Shown piece after piece: positions 25,991-36,125 of a DNA stretch of 64,000 bases (within the stretch, counting starts at the first letter, position 1; each line of letters begins with the position of its first letter). Origin of the DNA: Alteriqipengyuania abyssalis (GTDB lineage: Bacteria; Pseudomonadota; Alphaproteobacteria; Sphingomonadales; Sphingomonadaceae); the NCBI RefSeq assembly GCF_019857185.1, contig NZ_JAHWXP010000002.1, positions 620,001-684,000 on the forward strand, in the 5' to 3' direction. The notes beneath the pieces were generated by a model. It saw only the letters and a program-made list of their open reading frames with translations, did no database searches and was not told the DNA's origin. Both the position numbers and the translations under genes were made by a program.

Positions 25991-26662
25991 ATGGATAGCG
26001 CAGCAGCCCTTACACACGTCGAAGAGCGGATCGCCCGCGCCTGCACAATCGCCAAGCGCGAGCGGGAAGAGGTCCACCTGATCGCGGTCAGCAAGACCCA
26101 CCCGGTCGAGCGGATCGAACCGATGCTGGAAGCAGGCCAGCGCCTGTTCGGTGAAAACCGGGTGCAGGAGGCGCAGGACAAGTGGCCCGCGCTGCGCGAG
26201 CAGTACCCCGATGTAGAGCTGCACCTGATCGGCCAGCTGCAATCGAACAAGGCGGAAGATGCCGCTGCGCTGTTCGACGTCATTCACTCGCTCGACCGGC
26301 CGAGTCTGCTCAAGGCGCTCGCCAAGGCGTATGACAAGCTGGGCAGGCGCGTGCCGTGCTTCATCCAGGTCGATGTCGGTGAGGAAGAGCAGAAGGGCGG
26401 CTGCGCGATTGCCGACCTGCCCGACCTGATCGCGCAGGCGCGCGAGGCGGACATCCCGCTGCTCGGGCTGATGTGCATTCCGCCCGCCGACAAGGAGCCC
26501 GCGCCGTTCTTCGCACTGCTCGGCGAACTGGCGCGGCGGCACGAGCCCGAACCGGGTGCTTGGGGCCTGAGCATGGGGATGAGCGGCGATTACGAGACCG
26601 CGATCATGCTCGGCGCGACCCACATCCGTGTGGGGTCCGCGCTTTTTGGTGAGCGGGGGTGA
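25991..26662 (+). CDS. yggS: PLP homeostasis protein, YggS/PLPBP family
   Basis: 223 residues, full length for the family. The PLP-binding Lys35 is in LIAVSKTHP; further markers are FGENRVQEAQDKW, HLIGQLQSNK and the C-terminal GLSMGMSGDYETAI and THIRVGSALFG. It is a cytosolic fold-III barrel that carries pyridoxal phosphate and buffers its level, affecting amino-acid and one-carbon metabolism; it has no catalytic reaction known. No ribosome binding site is visible, consistent with a leaderless message from the TATA element 10 bp upstream. Confidence 0.95.
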   Translation: MDSAAALTHVEERIARACTIAKREREEVHLIAVSKTHPVERIEPMLEAGQRLFGENRVQEAQDKWPALREQYPDVELHLIGQLQSNKAEDAAALFDVIHSLDRPSLLKALAKAYDKLGRRVPCFIQVDVGEEEQKGGCAIADLPDLIAQAREADIPLLGLMCIPPADKEPAPFFALLGELARRHEPEPGAWGLSMGMSGDYETAIMLGATHIRVGSALFGERG

Positions 26663-26848
26663 TGGGGTAGGGGCGGCTATTGTGCCGCTAAGTGACAGAC
26701 GGCTTTTAGGGTGACATTTGCCAAAGCGGACACTCTAAGAGCGCAAAGGTACGGACCTGCAACCTCATCACTTTCGCCCCTGTGCTTTCAGCCCGCTTTT
26801 TGTTGATCGCCGCAATCTCGGAAGCCATGATCCTCTCAGGTGAGAATC

Positions 26849-28762
26849 ATGGCCAATGAAACGAATGAAGACGATCTGGTAGATTCAAGTGAGGGCGAGC
26901 GGGATGAGGCCGCACCCGCCCGAAGACTTGTCACAGCCGAGATGATCGCGAAGACCGACCTTGGCGCAGTTCTCGCGGCGGTCGCTGATCAAGACGACGA
27001 TGCAGTCGAAAAACAGCTGCGCGCATCCGAGAAAGTAGCAACGGAGGCAGGTGACGTAGATCGCGCCGATGCGCTCGAGCTGTTCGCTTCCATCATGTTT
27101 ATAGCAGTCCGCCCCGACGACGAGGCGAACCCCTTCACGGCCAAGCTCGTCATGGACGGCCGTCGAAGCATGATACCCGACGATATTGTCGGCGAGCAGT
27201 CAGCCATCTTGGCAGAGATCGTCGAGACGTTGCCCAACCCGCATCTGCGCGCGAAGGTTGGTGACATCGTATTCTACAACAGTCGCAAGCACTGGAAAGC
27301 GGCTGCGACGGCTATCGATGCTTATTGTGAGATCGCCCGAGGAAGGCTTGATGACACAATCAAGCCGCGTCCATCTCGACCTGCGGATTCGATCATGGAC
27401 GTGGTCGAGCCTCTTGCACGCGCGACTGCGCTGACACGTCTGACCAAGAAGCGCGGCGACATCCCCGTCTTGGTCCGCCAAACCTTACAGGCTTGCTATG
27501 ATGCTGCCTTAGCGGGCTGCCACTATGTCGTCTTCGTCAAGATTGCTGAGCTCGGAATCTGGCACGGCATCCTGGAGGCAAGTCAGGTCGCGCGCGATGC
27601 CGAAGAACTTGCACGAAACGCCCCGCCAGGAACCTATCCGGAAGCGGTGAAGCGCGTGTGGATCATCGCCGCAAGCAGTCACGATCGACTTAACAACAAG
27701 GACGACGCCAACCGCTGCCGGGTTGAGGCTGCTGAACAGACGCTCAAGATGCGAGATGAGTCGAACCAGCCCGCCGTGAAAGCGCACTGGACGAAGGCCG
27801 CGCTTGGTGAAATGCGTCATCTGTCCGGAACACGCGACCGGATTGAGCAGCTAAGAAACGAGCTTCGAACGTTTCAGATGGCTGCTCAGGATGACTTCGG
27901 CTCTTTCACGACGCCCATGGATCTGAGCGAGACAAGGCGTGAGATCGAAGCTCTTTTCGTTGGCATTTCCTTCGCGGACGCCTGTGTCCAATTCTACCAT
28001 ATGAGTGAGGCGCCATCAAAACAGGAACTTCGCGACACCGTCCTGGAGCTCGCTCGGAAGGATCCGCTTGGAGCGATGATCTCGTCGAGTTACTACGACG
28101 CCGAGGGTCGTGAGGCTGCCCGTGCGCCGGCCATGCCCTCCGACGGGAGTCCCTCCGAGAACTGGTTCAGGGCCGAGGGGGCTAGATACATGGATGTGCT
28201 CATGTTCCAGCAGGTGCGAGGAAAGATCGAACCTGCGCGGCTTTCCCTCGTCGAGCGCATCTCGATACAGGAACGCCACCTTTTGCCGATCGCGGAGGCG
28301 AGCGTGTTCGTGCCCCCAGGACGGGAACCACTATTCGCCATGGGGTTCGCGCGCATGTTCCAAGGCGACTACGCTACTGCGGCGCATCTCCTGCTGCCGC
28401 AACTCGAGAACTCCCTGCGCCACATTCTCATGCTCTCGAACCGCGACCCGTCCAAAATCGAGCAGGATTTGATCCAGGGCGACCGCGCGCTTTCACAACT
28501 GCTCGAGGTCAACCGCGGGGAGCTCGAAGCCATCCTAGGTGAGGATGTCGTCGACGAGATCGATATCTTATTTAATTTCAGGCCGGGGCCTGCCCTCCGA
28601 AATGAGGCGGCGCATGGGAAGCTGCCTTGGGGTGCCTTCTTTCATCACTCCACGATATTTGGATGCTGGTTCATATTTGGCTTAACGTGCCGACCGCTGT
28701 TTCATGTCTGGCAAGAACAGATCGCGCCTCTCCTCGCTGCAGAGACAGATGGGCAGCTATAG
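26849..28762 (+). CDS. DUF4209 protein with HEPN-like R-N-x3-H-G motif; compositionally foreign
   Basis: 637 residues, soluble, mostly helical by appearance. The C-terminal ~130 residues fit DUF4209: PPGREPLFAMGFARMFQGD, LLLPQLENSLRHILM, ILGEDVVDEIDILFNF and the hallmark RNEAAHG with Arg584, Asn585 and His589 (codon at 28598). R-N-x3-H is also the catalytic pattern of HEPN ribonucleases, so an RNA-cleaving or defence role is possible but not shown. The region is visibly A/T-richer than its neighbours and uses AGA, TTA and ATA codons rarely seen elsewhere here, suggesting transfer. AGGTGAG precedes the ATG. It stands alone between yggS and glnD. Confidence 0.85.
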   Translation: MANETNEDDLVDSSEGERDEAAPARRLVTAEMIAKTDLGAVLAAVADQDDDAVEKQLRASEKVATEAGDVDRADALELFASIMFIAVRPDDEANPFTAKLVMDGRRSMIPDDIVGEQSAILAEIVETLPNPHLRAKVGDIVFYNSRKHWKAAATAIDAYCEIARGRLDDTIKPRPSRPADSIMDVVEPLARATALTRLTKKRGDIPVLVRQTLQACYDAALAGCHYVVFVKIAELGIWHGILEASQVARDAEELARNAPPGTYPEAVKRVWIIAASSHDRLNNKDDANRCRVEAAEQTLKMRDESNQPAVKAHWTKAALGEMRHLSGTRDRIEQLRNELRTFQMAAQDDFGSFTTPMDLSETRREIEALFVGISFADACVQFYHMSEAPSKQELRDTVLELARKDPLGAMISSSYYDAEGREAARAPAMPSDGSPSENWFRAEGARYMDVLMFQQVRGKIEPARLSLVERISIQERHLLPIAEASVFVPPGREPLFAMGFARMFQGDYATAAHLLLPQLENSLRHILMLSNRDPSKIEQDLIQGDRALSQLLEVNRGELEAILGEDVVDEIDILFNFRPGPALRNEAAHGKLPWGAFFHHSTIFGCWFIFGLTCRPLFHVWQEQIAPLLAAETDGQL

Positions 28763-29049
28763 TCAACGCCCGGCAGCATCGGCCTGCGAAATCCGGCGGG
28801 TCGAACGACCGCTTTCAGTATTGAAGATGCGAGCCTCGAACGGCGCCTTTGAGCTCGCAAACCCGCCATCCTCCTTCCCACCCCAATCCCCACACCCGCA
28901 TTTTCCTCCTCGCGCACCCGATGCTCGCGTCGCTGGCCCGCTCTTTCACATGGTAATTCGCGCCGCTTCCAGGCGCGCTCTTTCAAACGCACTGCGCTGC
29001 ATGTGCTTCATCAACTTGCGTTTTGCGCAAGCGAGCGTCCCACCGGACC
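28763..29049. other. Intergenic stretch after the DUF4209 gene
   Basis: 287 bp without a supported gene. It contains a pyrimidine-rich run near 28860-28915 and a small hairpin CGCGCC-N7-GGCGCG at 28959-28977 followed by CTCTTT, which could weakly terminate the DUF4209 transcript. I see no integrase, tRNA end or direct repeat that would mark an attachment site. Confidence 0.5.
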
Positions 29050-31814
29050 CTAAGCAGGCTCCAGCTCGGCCTGCATTTCGTCGCTGGCCGCGTCGGAGAG
29101 CGCGGTGCGCAGTGCCTCGAGGCGGCCTGGGTCGGTGATCTTGTCGCCGGTCAGATCGGTTACGTAGAAGGTGTCCGCCGCGCGCTCGCCGTAGTGGGTG
29201 ATGTGGGCGGAGCGGATCATCGCGTGCTGTTCGAACAGCGCGCGCGCCAGCCGGTTGAGCAGGGCGGGGCGGTCGCGTGCGCCGACCTCGATCACCGTGA
29301 AGCGGTGCGAGGCGTCGTTGTCGAACGCGACCGAGGGCCGCACCTCGAACGCGCCCGCGCCGCGCCGAGGCAGCGGGCGCTTGGCCAGCTTGGGCACCAG
29401 CTGCACGCCGCCGGTCAGCCCGTCGGCAATGCTGCGCTCGATCCGGGCAAGCTGGTCGTCCTCCCCGAAGGGGCGGCCGAGCGGGTCCTGCACCAGGAAA
29501 TTGTCGACCGCATAGCCGGTGCGCGTGGTGTGAATGCGCGCGTCGATGATGTTGCCGCCGACCAGATGGATCGCGCCCGCGATCCGCATGAAGATGCCCG
29601 GATGGTCCGCCGCGATCACGGTAACCAGCGTCGCGCCGCGTTCCTCGTCCGCCTCGCAATGGACCGACAGTGCCTCGCCCAGCTCGCGCGCGACCGTATA
29701 TTGGACGATGTTGCGCGCGGCGATGTCGGGCGGTTCGGCGATCCAGTAGGGGGCCGTGAACAGGTTCTCATGCGTGTCCATCAGCGCGGCCTTGTCGCCC
29801 AGTTCGGCGCGGACCGCCTCCTTCTTGGCGGCGACGCGGCCCTTGCGCCCGCTGGTCGCGTGGCCCAGCCGCAACCGCTCGTGCGAGAGGTCGTAGAGTT
29901 CGCCCAGAAGCTGTCCCTTCCAGCTGTTCCACGTGCCCGGCCCCACCGCGCGGATATCGACCGCAGTCAGGATCGCGAGCTGGCGCAGCCGCTCCAGCGT
30001 CTGGACCTCGGCGACGAAATCCTCGACCGTCTTGGGGTCGGCGATGTCGCGCTTGAAGGCGGTGTGGCTCATCAGCAGATGCTGGCGCACCATCCAGGCG
30101 ACCAGCGCGGTTTCATCCTCGGTCAGGCCGAAACGCGGGCACAGCTTCTCCGCCACTTCGGCACCCAGAACGGAGTGGTCGCCCCCGCGCCCCTTCGCGA
30201 TGTCGTGCAGCAGCGTTGCCACGAACAGCGCGCGGCGGCTCTTGAGCCGGTGGATCTCCCTGCTCGCACGCGGATGCTCCTCCGAGAGCGAGCCTTTCTC
30301 GATCGCGTTGAGGAAGCCGATCGCGCGGATGGTATGCTCGTCCACCGTGTAGTGGTGATACATGTTGAACTGCATCTGCGCGTTGACCCGCCCGAAATCG
30401 GGCACGAAGCGGCCGAACACGCCCGCCTCGTTCATCCACCGCAGCACGGTTTCGGGGTCGTTACGCCCGCACAGCAGATCGAGGAACAGCGCGTTGGCGC
30501 GCGGGGATTCGCGCACCTCGTCGTTGATCAGCCCGCTGTCGCGATCGGCCTGACGCATGGTGCGCGGGTCGATCTCGAGCTGCTCGGACTCGGCCACCTG
30601 AAAGATCTCGATCAGGCGGATCGGGTCCTTGCGGAACCAGTCGTCACCCGGCGCGGCGAGCTTGCCGGCGAAGGCGGTGTAGCCGCGGACCATGCGCGGG
30701 CGCGCGTTGAACCCGGCGAGCAGGCCGCGCCGAGCGCGCTTCTTCGCGAATTGCTCTTCCAGCTGGCCGAGGAACACGCCGGTCAGCGAGCCGACCCGCT
30801 TCGCCTGCAGGAAATAGTACTGCATGAACCGCTCGACCGCAGCCTTGCCCTGCCGGTCGGCGAAATGCATCCGCCGCGCGATTTCCTTCTGCAGGTCGAA
30901 GGTGAGGCGGTCTTCCGCCCGGCCGGTGATTTCGTGCAAGTGGCAGCGCACTGCCAGCAGGAAGCCCTCCGCGCGGCGGAAGCTGCGATATTCGGCCTTG
31001 GTGAAAAGCCCTGCGTCGACCAGCTCGGCGGCGTCGCGCACGCGGTGGATATACTTGCCGATCCAGTACAGCGCCTGAAGGTCGCGCAAGCCCCCCTTGC
31101 CCTCCTTCACATTGGGTTCGACCACGTAGCGCGTGTCGCCCATCCGCTTATGCCGGGCATCGCGCTCGCGCAGCTTGTCGGCGACGAACTGCCGCTCGGT
31201 CCCGTCGACGACCTCGGCGTAGAAGCGCCGCCGTGCCTCTTCGTAGAGCGCTTCATCGCCCCACAGGTAACGGCATTCGAGCAGCGAGGTGAGGATCGTG
31301 CCGTCGGATTTCGACATGCTCACAATGTCGTCCACCGTGCGCACCGAATGGCCGACGGTCAGCCCCAGATCCCACATCAGGTAGAGGATCGCCTCGATCA
31401 GCTTAACCGTACGCGGGTCGTCCGCCTGCTCGACGAAGAAGGCGATGTCGATGTCGGAATGCGGGGCCAGTTCCTCGCGCCCGTAGCCGCCGGCCGCGAC
31501 CAGCGTGATCGCCCGCGCACGCTTGCCCTCTGGCACGGGGGCAAGGTGGTCGCTCGCGAAATCGTGGATCAGCCGCAGTAGCTGGTCGATCAGGAAGCTT
31601 TGCCCCCCGCATTGCGCGTGGCCGGCAGAGGGATGTTCGGCCAGCCGGCGCGAAAGTTCCGTCCGCCCGTTCTCCAACGCCTTGCGCAGCAGGGCGAGCA
31701 CCGCGTCACGCGCGCTGCGGCCATCGCCGTCCGCCTCGCCGATCGTTTCACCGATTCTCTGGGCGAGCTTGCGCCGGTCGACGATGGCGCGCTGGTTGGA
31801 GAGTGGCGGAGCGC

Positions 31815-31818
<4 letters not shown>
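29050..31818 (-). CDS. glnD: Bifunctional uridylyltransferase/uridylyl-removing enzyme GlnD
   Basis: About 922 residues, the usual GlnD length. In order: nucleotidyltransferase domain with GGYGREELAPHSDIDIAF (about residues 109-126), a GlnD helical linker, an HD hydrolase domain (LLHDIAKGRGGDHS) and two C-terminal ACT domains. It adds or removes UMP on PII proteins according to glutamine level, setting nitrogen control. No ATG lies near the conserved N-terminus; the TTG at 31818 overlaps the TGA of the upstream acyl-CoA ligase (TTGA), fits the family start and has AAGGAC about 11 bases before it. Translational coupling to a ligase is odd but likely incidental. Confidence 0.95.
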
Positions 31819-33506
<1,688 letters not shown>

Positions 33507-33646
33507 TGATTTCCTCTCTCCGGGTGACCCGCCGACCGCTGTGGCCGTGCGAGCAATGTCCTTTTTTCTGACATCCGCCTGTGCCAATGCAACCCGCGTT
33601 GGCGCAAGGCGGGATCGTTCGGGCGCATCTCTAAGGGGTCGATGGA

Positions 33647-34531
33647 ATGCTGTCACTACTGGCAGAAGCTGCAAACCAGCCGATTTACTGGTCGGACCTT
33701 GGCCTGACGCCGGGGATCGACCTCGGCTTCTTCACGCTGCGGTGGTACTCGCTGGCCTATATCGCGGGCATTGTCCTCGCCTATTGGCACCTGTCGCGGA
33801 TGATCAAGGCGCCCGGCACGCCGATGAATCAGGCCCATGTCGACGACCTGCTGTTCTACTGTACGCTGGGCGTGATCTTCGGCGGGCGGTTGGGTTACGC
33901 GATCTTCTACCGCCCCGAACTGTTCGTCGATTTCAGCCATGAAGGCTGGATGCCATGGGGTCTGCCGCGCCTGTGGGATGGCGGGATGAGCTTCCACGGC
34001 GGGGTGATCGGCGTGGTTCTGGCGCTGCTGTGGGTGAGCTATCGCAACAAGCTCAACTGGCTGCGCGTGTCGGATTACATCGCGGTCAACGTGCCCTTCG
34101 GAATGTTCTTCGGCCGACTCGCCAATTTCGTGAACGGAGAGTTGTGGGGCCGCCCGACCGATGTGCCGTGGGCAATGGTCTTCCCTTCGGACCCCAGCCA
34201 GCTCGCGCGTCATCCCAGCCAGCTCTATCAGGCGGGGCTGGAAGGGCTGGCAATGATGGCAATCATGCTGTCGCTGTTCTGGCTCACCAAAGCTCGCTGG
34301 AAGCCCGGCCTGCTGGTCGGCGTGTTCACCGCCGGAATCGCGACCGCTCGCTTCATCAACGAGTTCTTCCGCCAGCCCGATGCACAGCTGACCGAATTCG
34401 CGATGCGGACCGGGCTGTCGATGGGTCAGTGGCTGAGCATCCCCATGATCCTCGTCGGGATCGTGGTGATCGTCTACGCGATGCAGAACAAGACGGGCCG
34501 CGTCGATGCGCCCGCGGCGAGCGAATCCTGA
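33647..34531 (+). CDS. lgt: Prolipoprotein diacylglyceryl transferase
   Basis: 294 residues with seven membrane helices. Family signatures are GGRLGYAIFY, GGMSFHGGVIG and GRLANFVNGELWGRPTDVPW, the last being the Lgt signature with the essential Arg and Asn. It moves diacylglycerol from phosphatidylglycerol to the lipobox cysteine of prolipoproteins in the inner membrane, serving the several lipoproteins encoded in this window. AAGGGG lies before the ATG. The methyltransferase gene behind it overlaps its stop codon. Confidence 0.97.
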   Translation: MLSLLAEAANQPIYWSDLGLTPGIDLGFFTLRWYSLAYIAGIVLAYWHLSRMIKAPGTPMNQAHVDDLLFYCTLGVIFGGRLGYAIFYRPELFVDFSHEGWMPWGLPRLWDGGMSFHGGVIGVVLALLWVSYRNKLNWLRVSDYIAVNVPFGMFFGRLANFVNGELWGRPTDVPWAMVFPSDPSQLARHPSQLYQAGLEGLAMMAIMLSLFWLTKARWKPGLLVGVFTAGIATARFINEFFRQPDAQLTEFAMRTGLSMGQWLSIPMILVGIVVIVYAMQNKTGRVDAPAASES

Positions 34532-35592
34532 CCGAGCGCAGCGAGCACAGCGATCTGGGCGAACGGTTCCGGCGGCTGATCGCGACGCATGGACCCATGC
34601 CGGTCGCGCGCTTCATGGGGGAGAGCAACGCGCATTATTACGCCGCGCGCGATCCGCTGGGCAGCGCGGGCGACTTCACCACCGCGCCCGAGATCAGCCA
34701 GATGTTCGGCGAACTGATCGGCCTGTGGCTGGCGGACATCTGGACCCGCGCGGGCAGTCCGCCCGGTGCGATCTATGTCGAGCTGGGGCCGGGTCGGGGC
34801 ACTCTGGCGGCGGACGCGCTGCGCAGCATGGCGCGCTTCGGCCTGCAGCCGGAGGTGCACTTCGTCGAGGGATCGCCGCCGCTGCGGGCATTGCAGGCCG
34901 CAGCCGTGCCTGGCGCGCGGTTCCACGACGACCCGACCAGCCTGCCGGATGGCCGCCCGCTGCTGCTGGTGGCGAACGAGTTCTTCGACGCGCTGCCGGT
35001 CCGCCAGCTGGTGCGTACAGAACAAGGCTGGCGCGAGCGCATGGTCGGCTTGTCGGAAGACGACGATTTCCGCTTCGTCGCAGGCGATCAGCCGATGGAC
35101 AGCGTGGTCCCCGCCGATCGCGCCGATGCGGAGGTCGGCACGATCGTGGAGACATGCCCTGCGGCGGCCGCGATCCTGCAGGACGTCGCGCAGCGGCTCG
35201 CGGCGCAGGGCGGGGCGGCGCTGATGATCGATTACGGCCATCTCACCCCCCGCACCGGCTCGACCTTGCAGGCGATCGCGCGGCACGAGAAGGTCGATCC
35301 GCTGGCAACGCCGGGTGCGGCGGACCTGACCGCACATGTCGATTTCGCCGCGTTGGCCGAGGTCGCGCAGCGGGAGGGCGCACGGGTGCTGGGCAGCGCA
35401 ACGCAGGGCGCGTTCCTGTCCGCGCTCGGGATAGATGCGCGCGCGGCGGCGCTGGCCAAGGCCGCTCCGCAGCGCGCAGGCGAGATCGAAACTGCGCGCC
35501 ATAGGCTGGTTTCGGGCGAACAGATGGGCGATCTGTTCAAGGTGCTGGCGATTGCCCACCCTGAATGGCCCGCAGGCGCCGGGCCGGGCTGA
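34528..35592 (+). CDS. MidA/NDUFAF7-type SAM-dependent methyltransferase
   Basis: About 354 residues of the COG1565 family. Markers are PMPVARFMGESNAHYY, DFTTAPEISQMFGELIG, the SAM-binding VELGPGRGTLAADAL and LLVANEFFDALPVRQ. The mitochondrial homologue methylates an Arg in a complex I subunit during assembly; a similar role is inferred here. The start is uncertain: no ATG/GTG/TTG lies at the expected N-terminus; a CTG at 34528 overlaps the lgt stop (CTGA), while the first ATG (34597) would remove the conserved first helix. It is co-transcribed with lgt. Confidence 0.88.
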   Translation: MTERSEHSDLGERFRRLIATHGPMPVARFMGESNAHYYAARDPLGSAGDFTTAPEISQMFGELIGLWLADIWTRAGSPPGAIYVELGPGRGTLAADALRSMARFGLQPEVHFVEGSPPLRALQAAAVPGARFHDDPTSLPDGRPLLLVANEFFDALPVRQLVRTEQGWRERMVGLSEDDDFRFVAGDQPMDSVVPADRADAEVGTIVETCPAAAAILQDVAQRLAAQGGAALMIDYGHLTPRTGSTLQAIARHEKVDPLATPGAADLTAHVDFAALAEVAQREGARVLGSATQGAFLSALGIDARAAALAKAAPQRAGEIETARHRLVSGEQMGDLFKVLAIAHPEWPAGAGPG

Positions 35593-35652
35593 CATTCGCC
35601 TTCAGGCCGTTCATCTTGCGGAACGCCGTGTTCTGATAGATGTTTGGCCATT

Positions 35653-36078
35653 ATGAAGAAACTTCTCCCCGCCATGCTCGCAGGTGCCGCCGGTCTGGCC
35701 GCGCTCGCCGTTCCCGCCCTGGCCGCCGATCCGATCGGCGGGCAATGGGTAACGCAGGACAAGGACGCGGTCGTCACAATCGGCGATTGCGGCGGCAGCG
35801 TGTGCGGCAAGATCACCAAATTTCTCAAGACGCCGCCCGGTGGGGCCGATCAGCGCGACATCCACAATAACGACAAGTCGCTGCGCAGTCGTAAGCTGAT
35901 GGGTCTGCCGGTGCTGACCGGCTTCAGGCAGGACGGCGACGAGTGGCGCGGCGAAATCTACGATCCGAAGTCCGGCAAAACCTACCGCTCGGTGATCCAG
36001 CGTAAGGGCCCCAACAAGCTTGAGGTGAAAGGCTGCGTGACGGTCTTCTGCCAGACGCAGGTGTGGACGCGGCCCTGA
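35653..36078 (+). CDS. Secreted DUF2147 protein
   Basis: 141 residues. A clear signal peptide (MKKLLPAMLAGAAGLAALAVPALAA) precedes a DUF2147 lipocalin-like barrel: GGQWVTQDKDAVVTIGDCGGSVCGKI, GLPVLTGFRQDGDEWRGEIYDPKSGKTYRS and ending KGCVTVFCQTQVWTR. Cysteine pairs C-x4-C and C-x4-C may form disulfides. Function unknown; periplasmic. A GGAAC-N16-TGTT pattern upstream (35620-35644) resembles an EcfG stress promoter and would give an almost leaderless message. Confidence 0.9.
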   Translation: MKKLLPAMLAGAAGLAALAVPALAADPIGGQWVTQDKDAVVTIGDCGGSVCGKITKFLKTPPGGADQRDIHNNDKSLRSRKLMGLPVLTGFRQDGDEWRGEIYDPKSGKTYRSVIQRKGPNKLEVKGCVTVFCQTQVWTRP

Positions 36079-36125
36079 CCTGACGGCTTTCCCACGCGGG
36101 CTGACCGGCCCGATCTGGAAACCCG

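Noticed and set aside
26662-26849. Search for an attachment site, integrase remnant or direct repeats bounding the foreign DUF4209 gene.
   Set aside because: No repeat, tRNA end or recombinase fragment could be seen on either side; only a weak GCGGC-N6-GCCGC hairpin just after yggS.
29023-31581. Very long open frame on the plus strand opposite glnD (also similar long frames opposite guaA near 53967-57020 and across 45135-47708).
   Set aside because: They are shadows of GC-rich coding sequence: Arg/Ala/Asp-rich, low-complexity translations with no recognisable motif, lying antisense to confidently identified genes.
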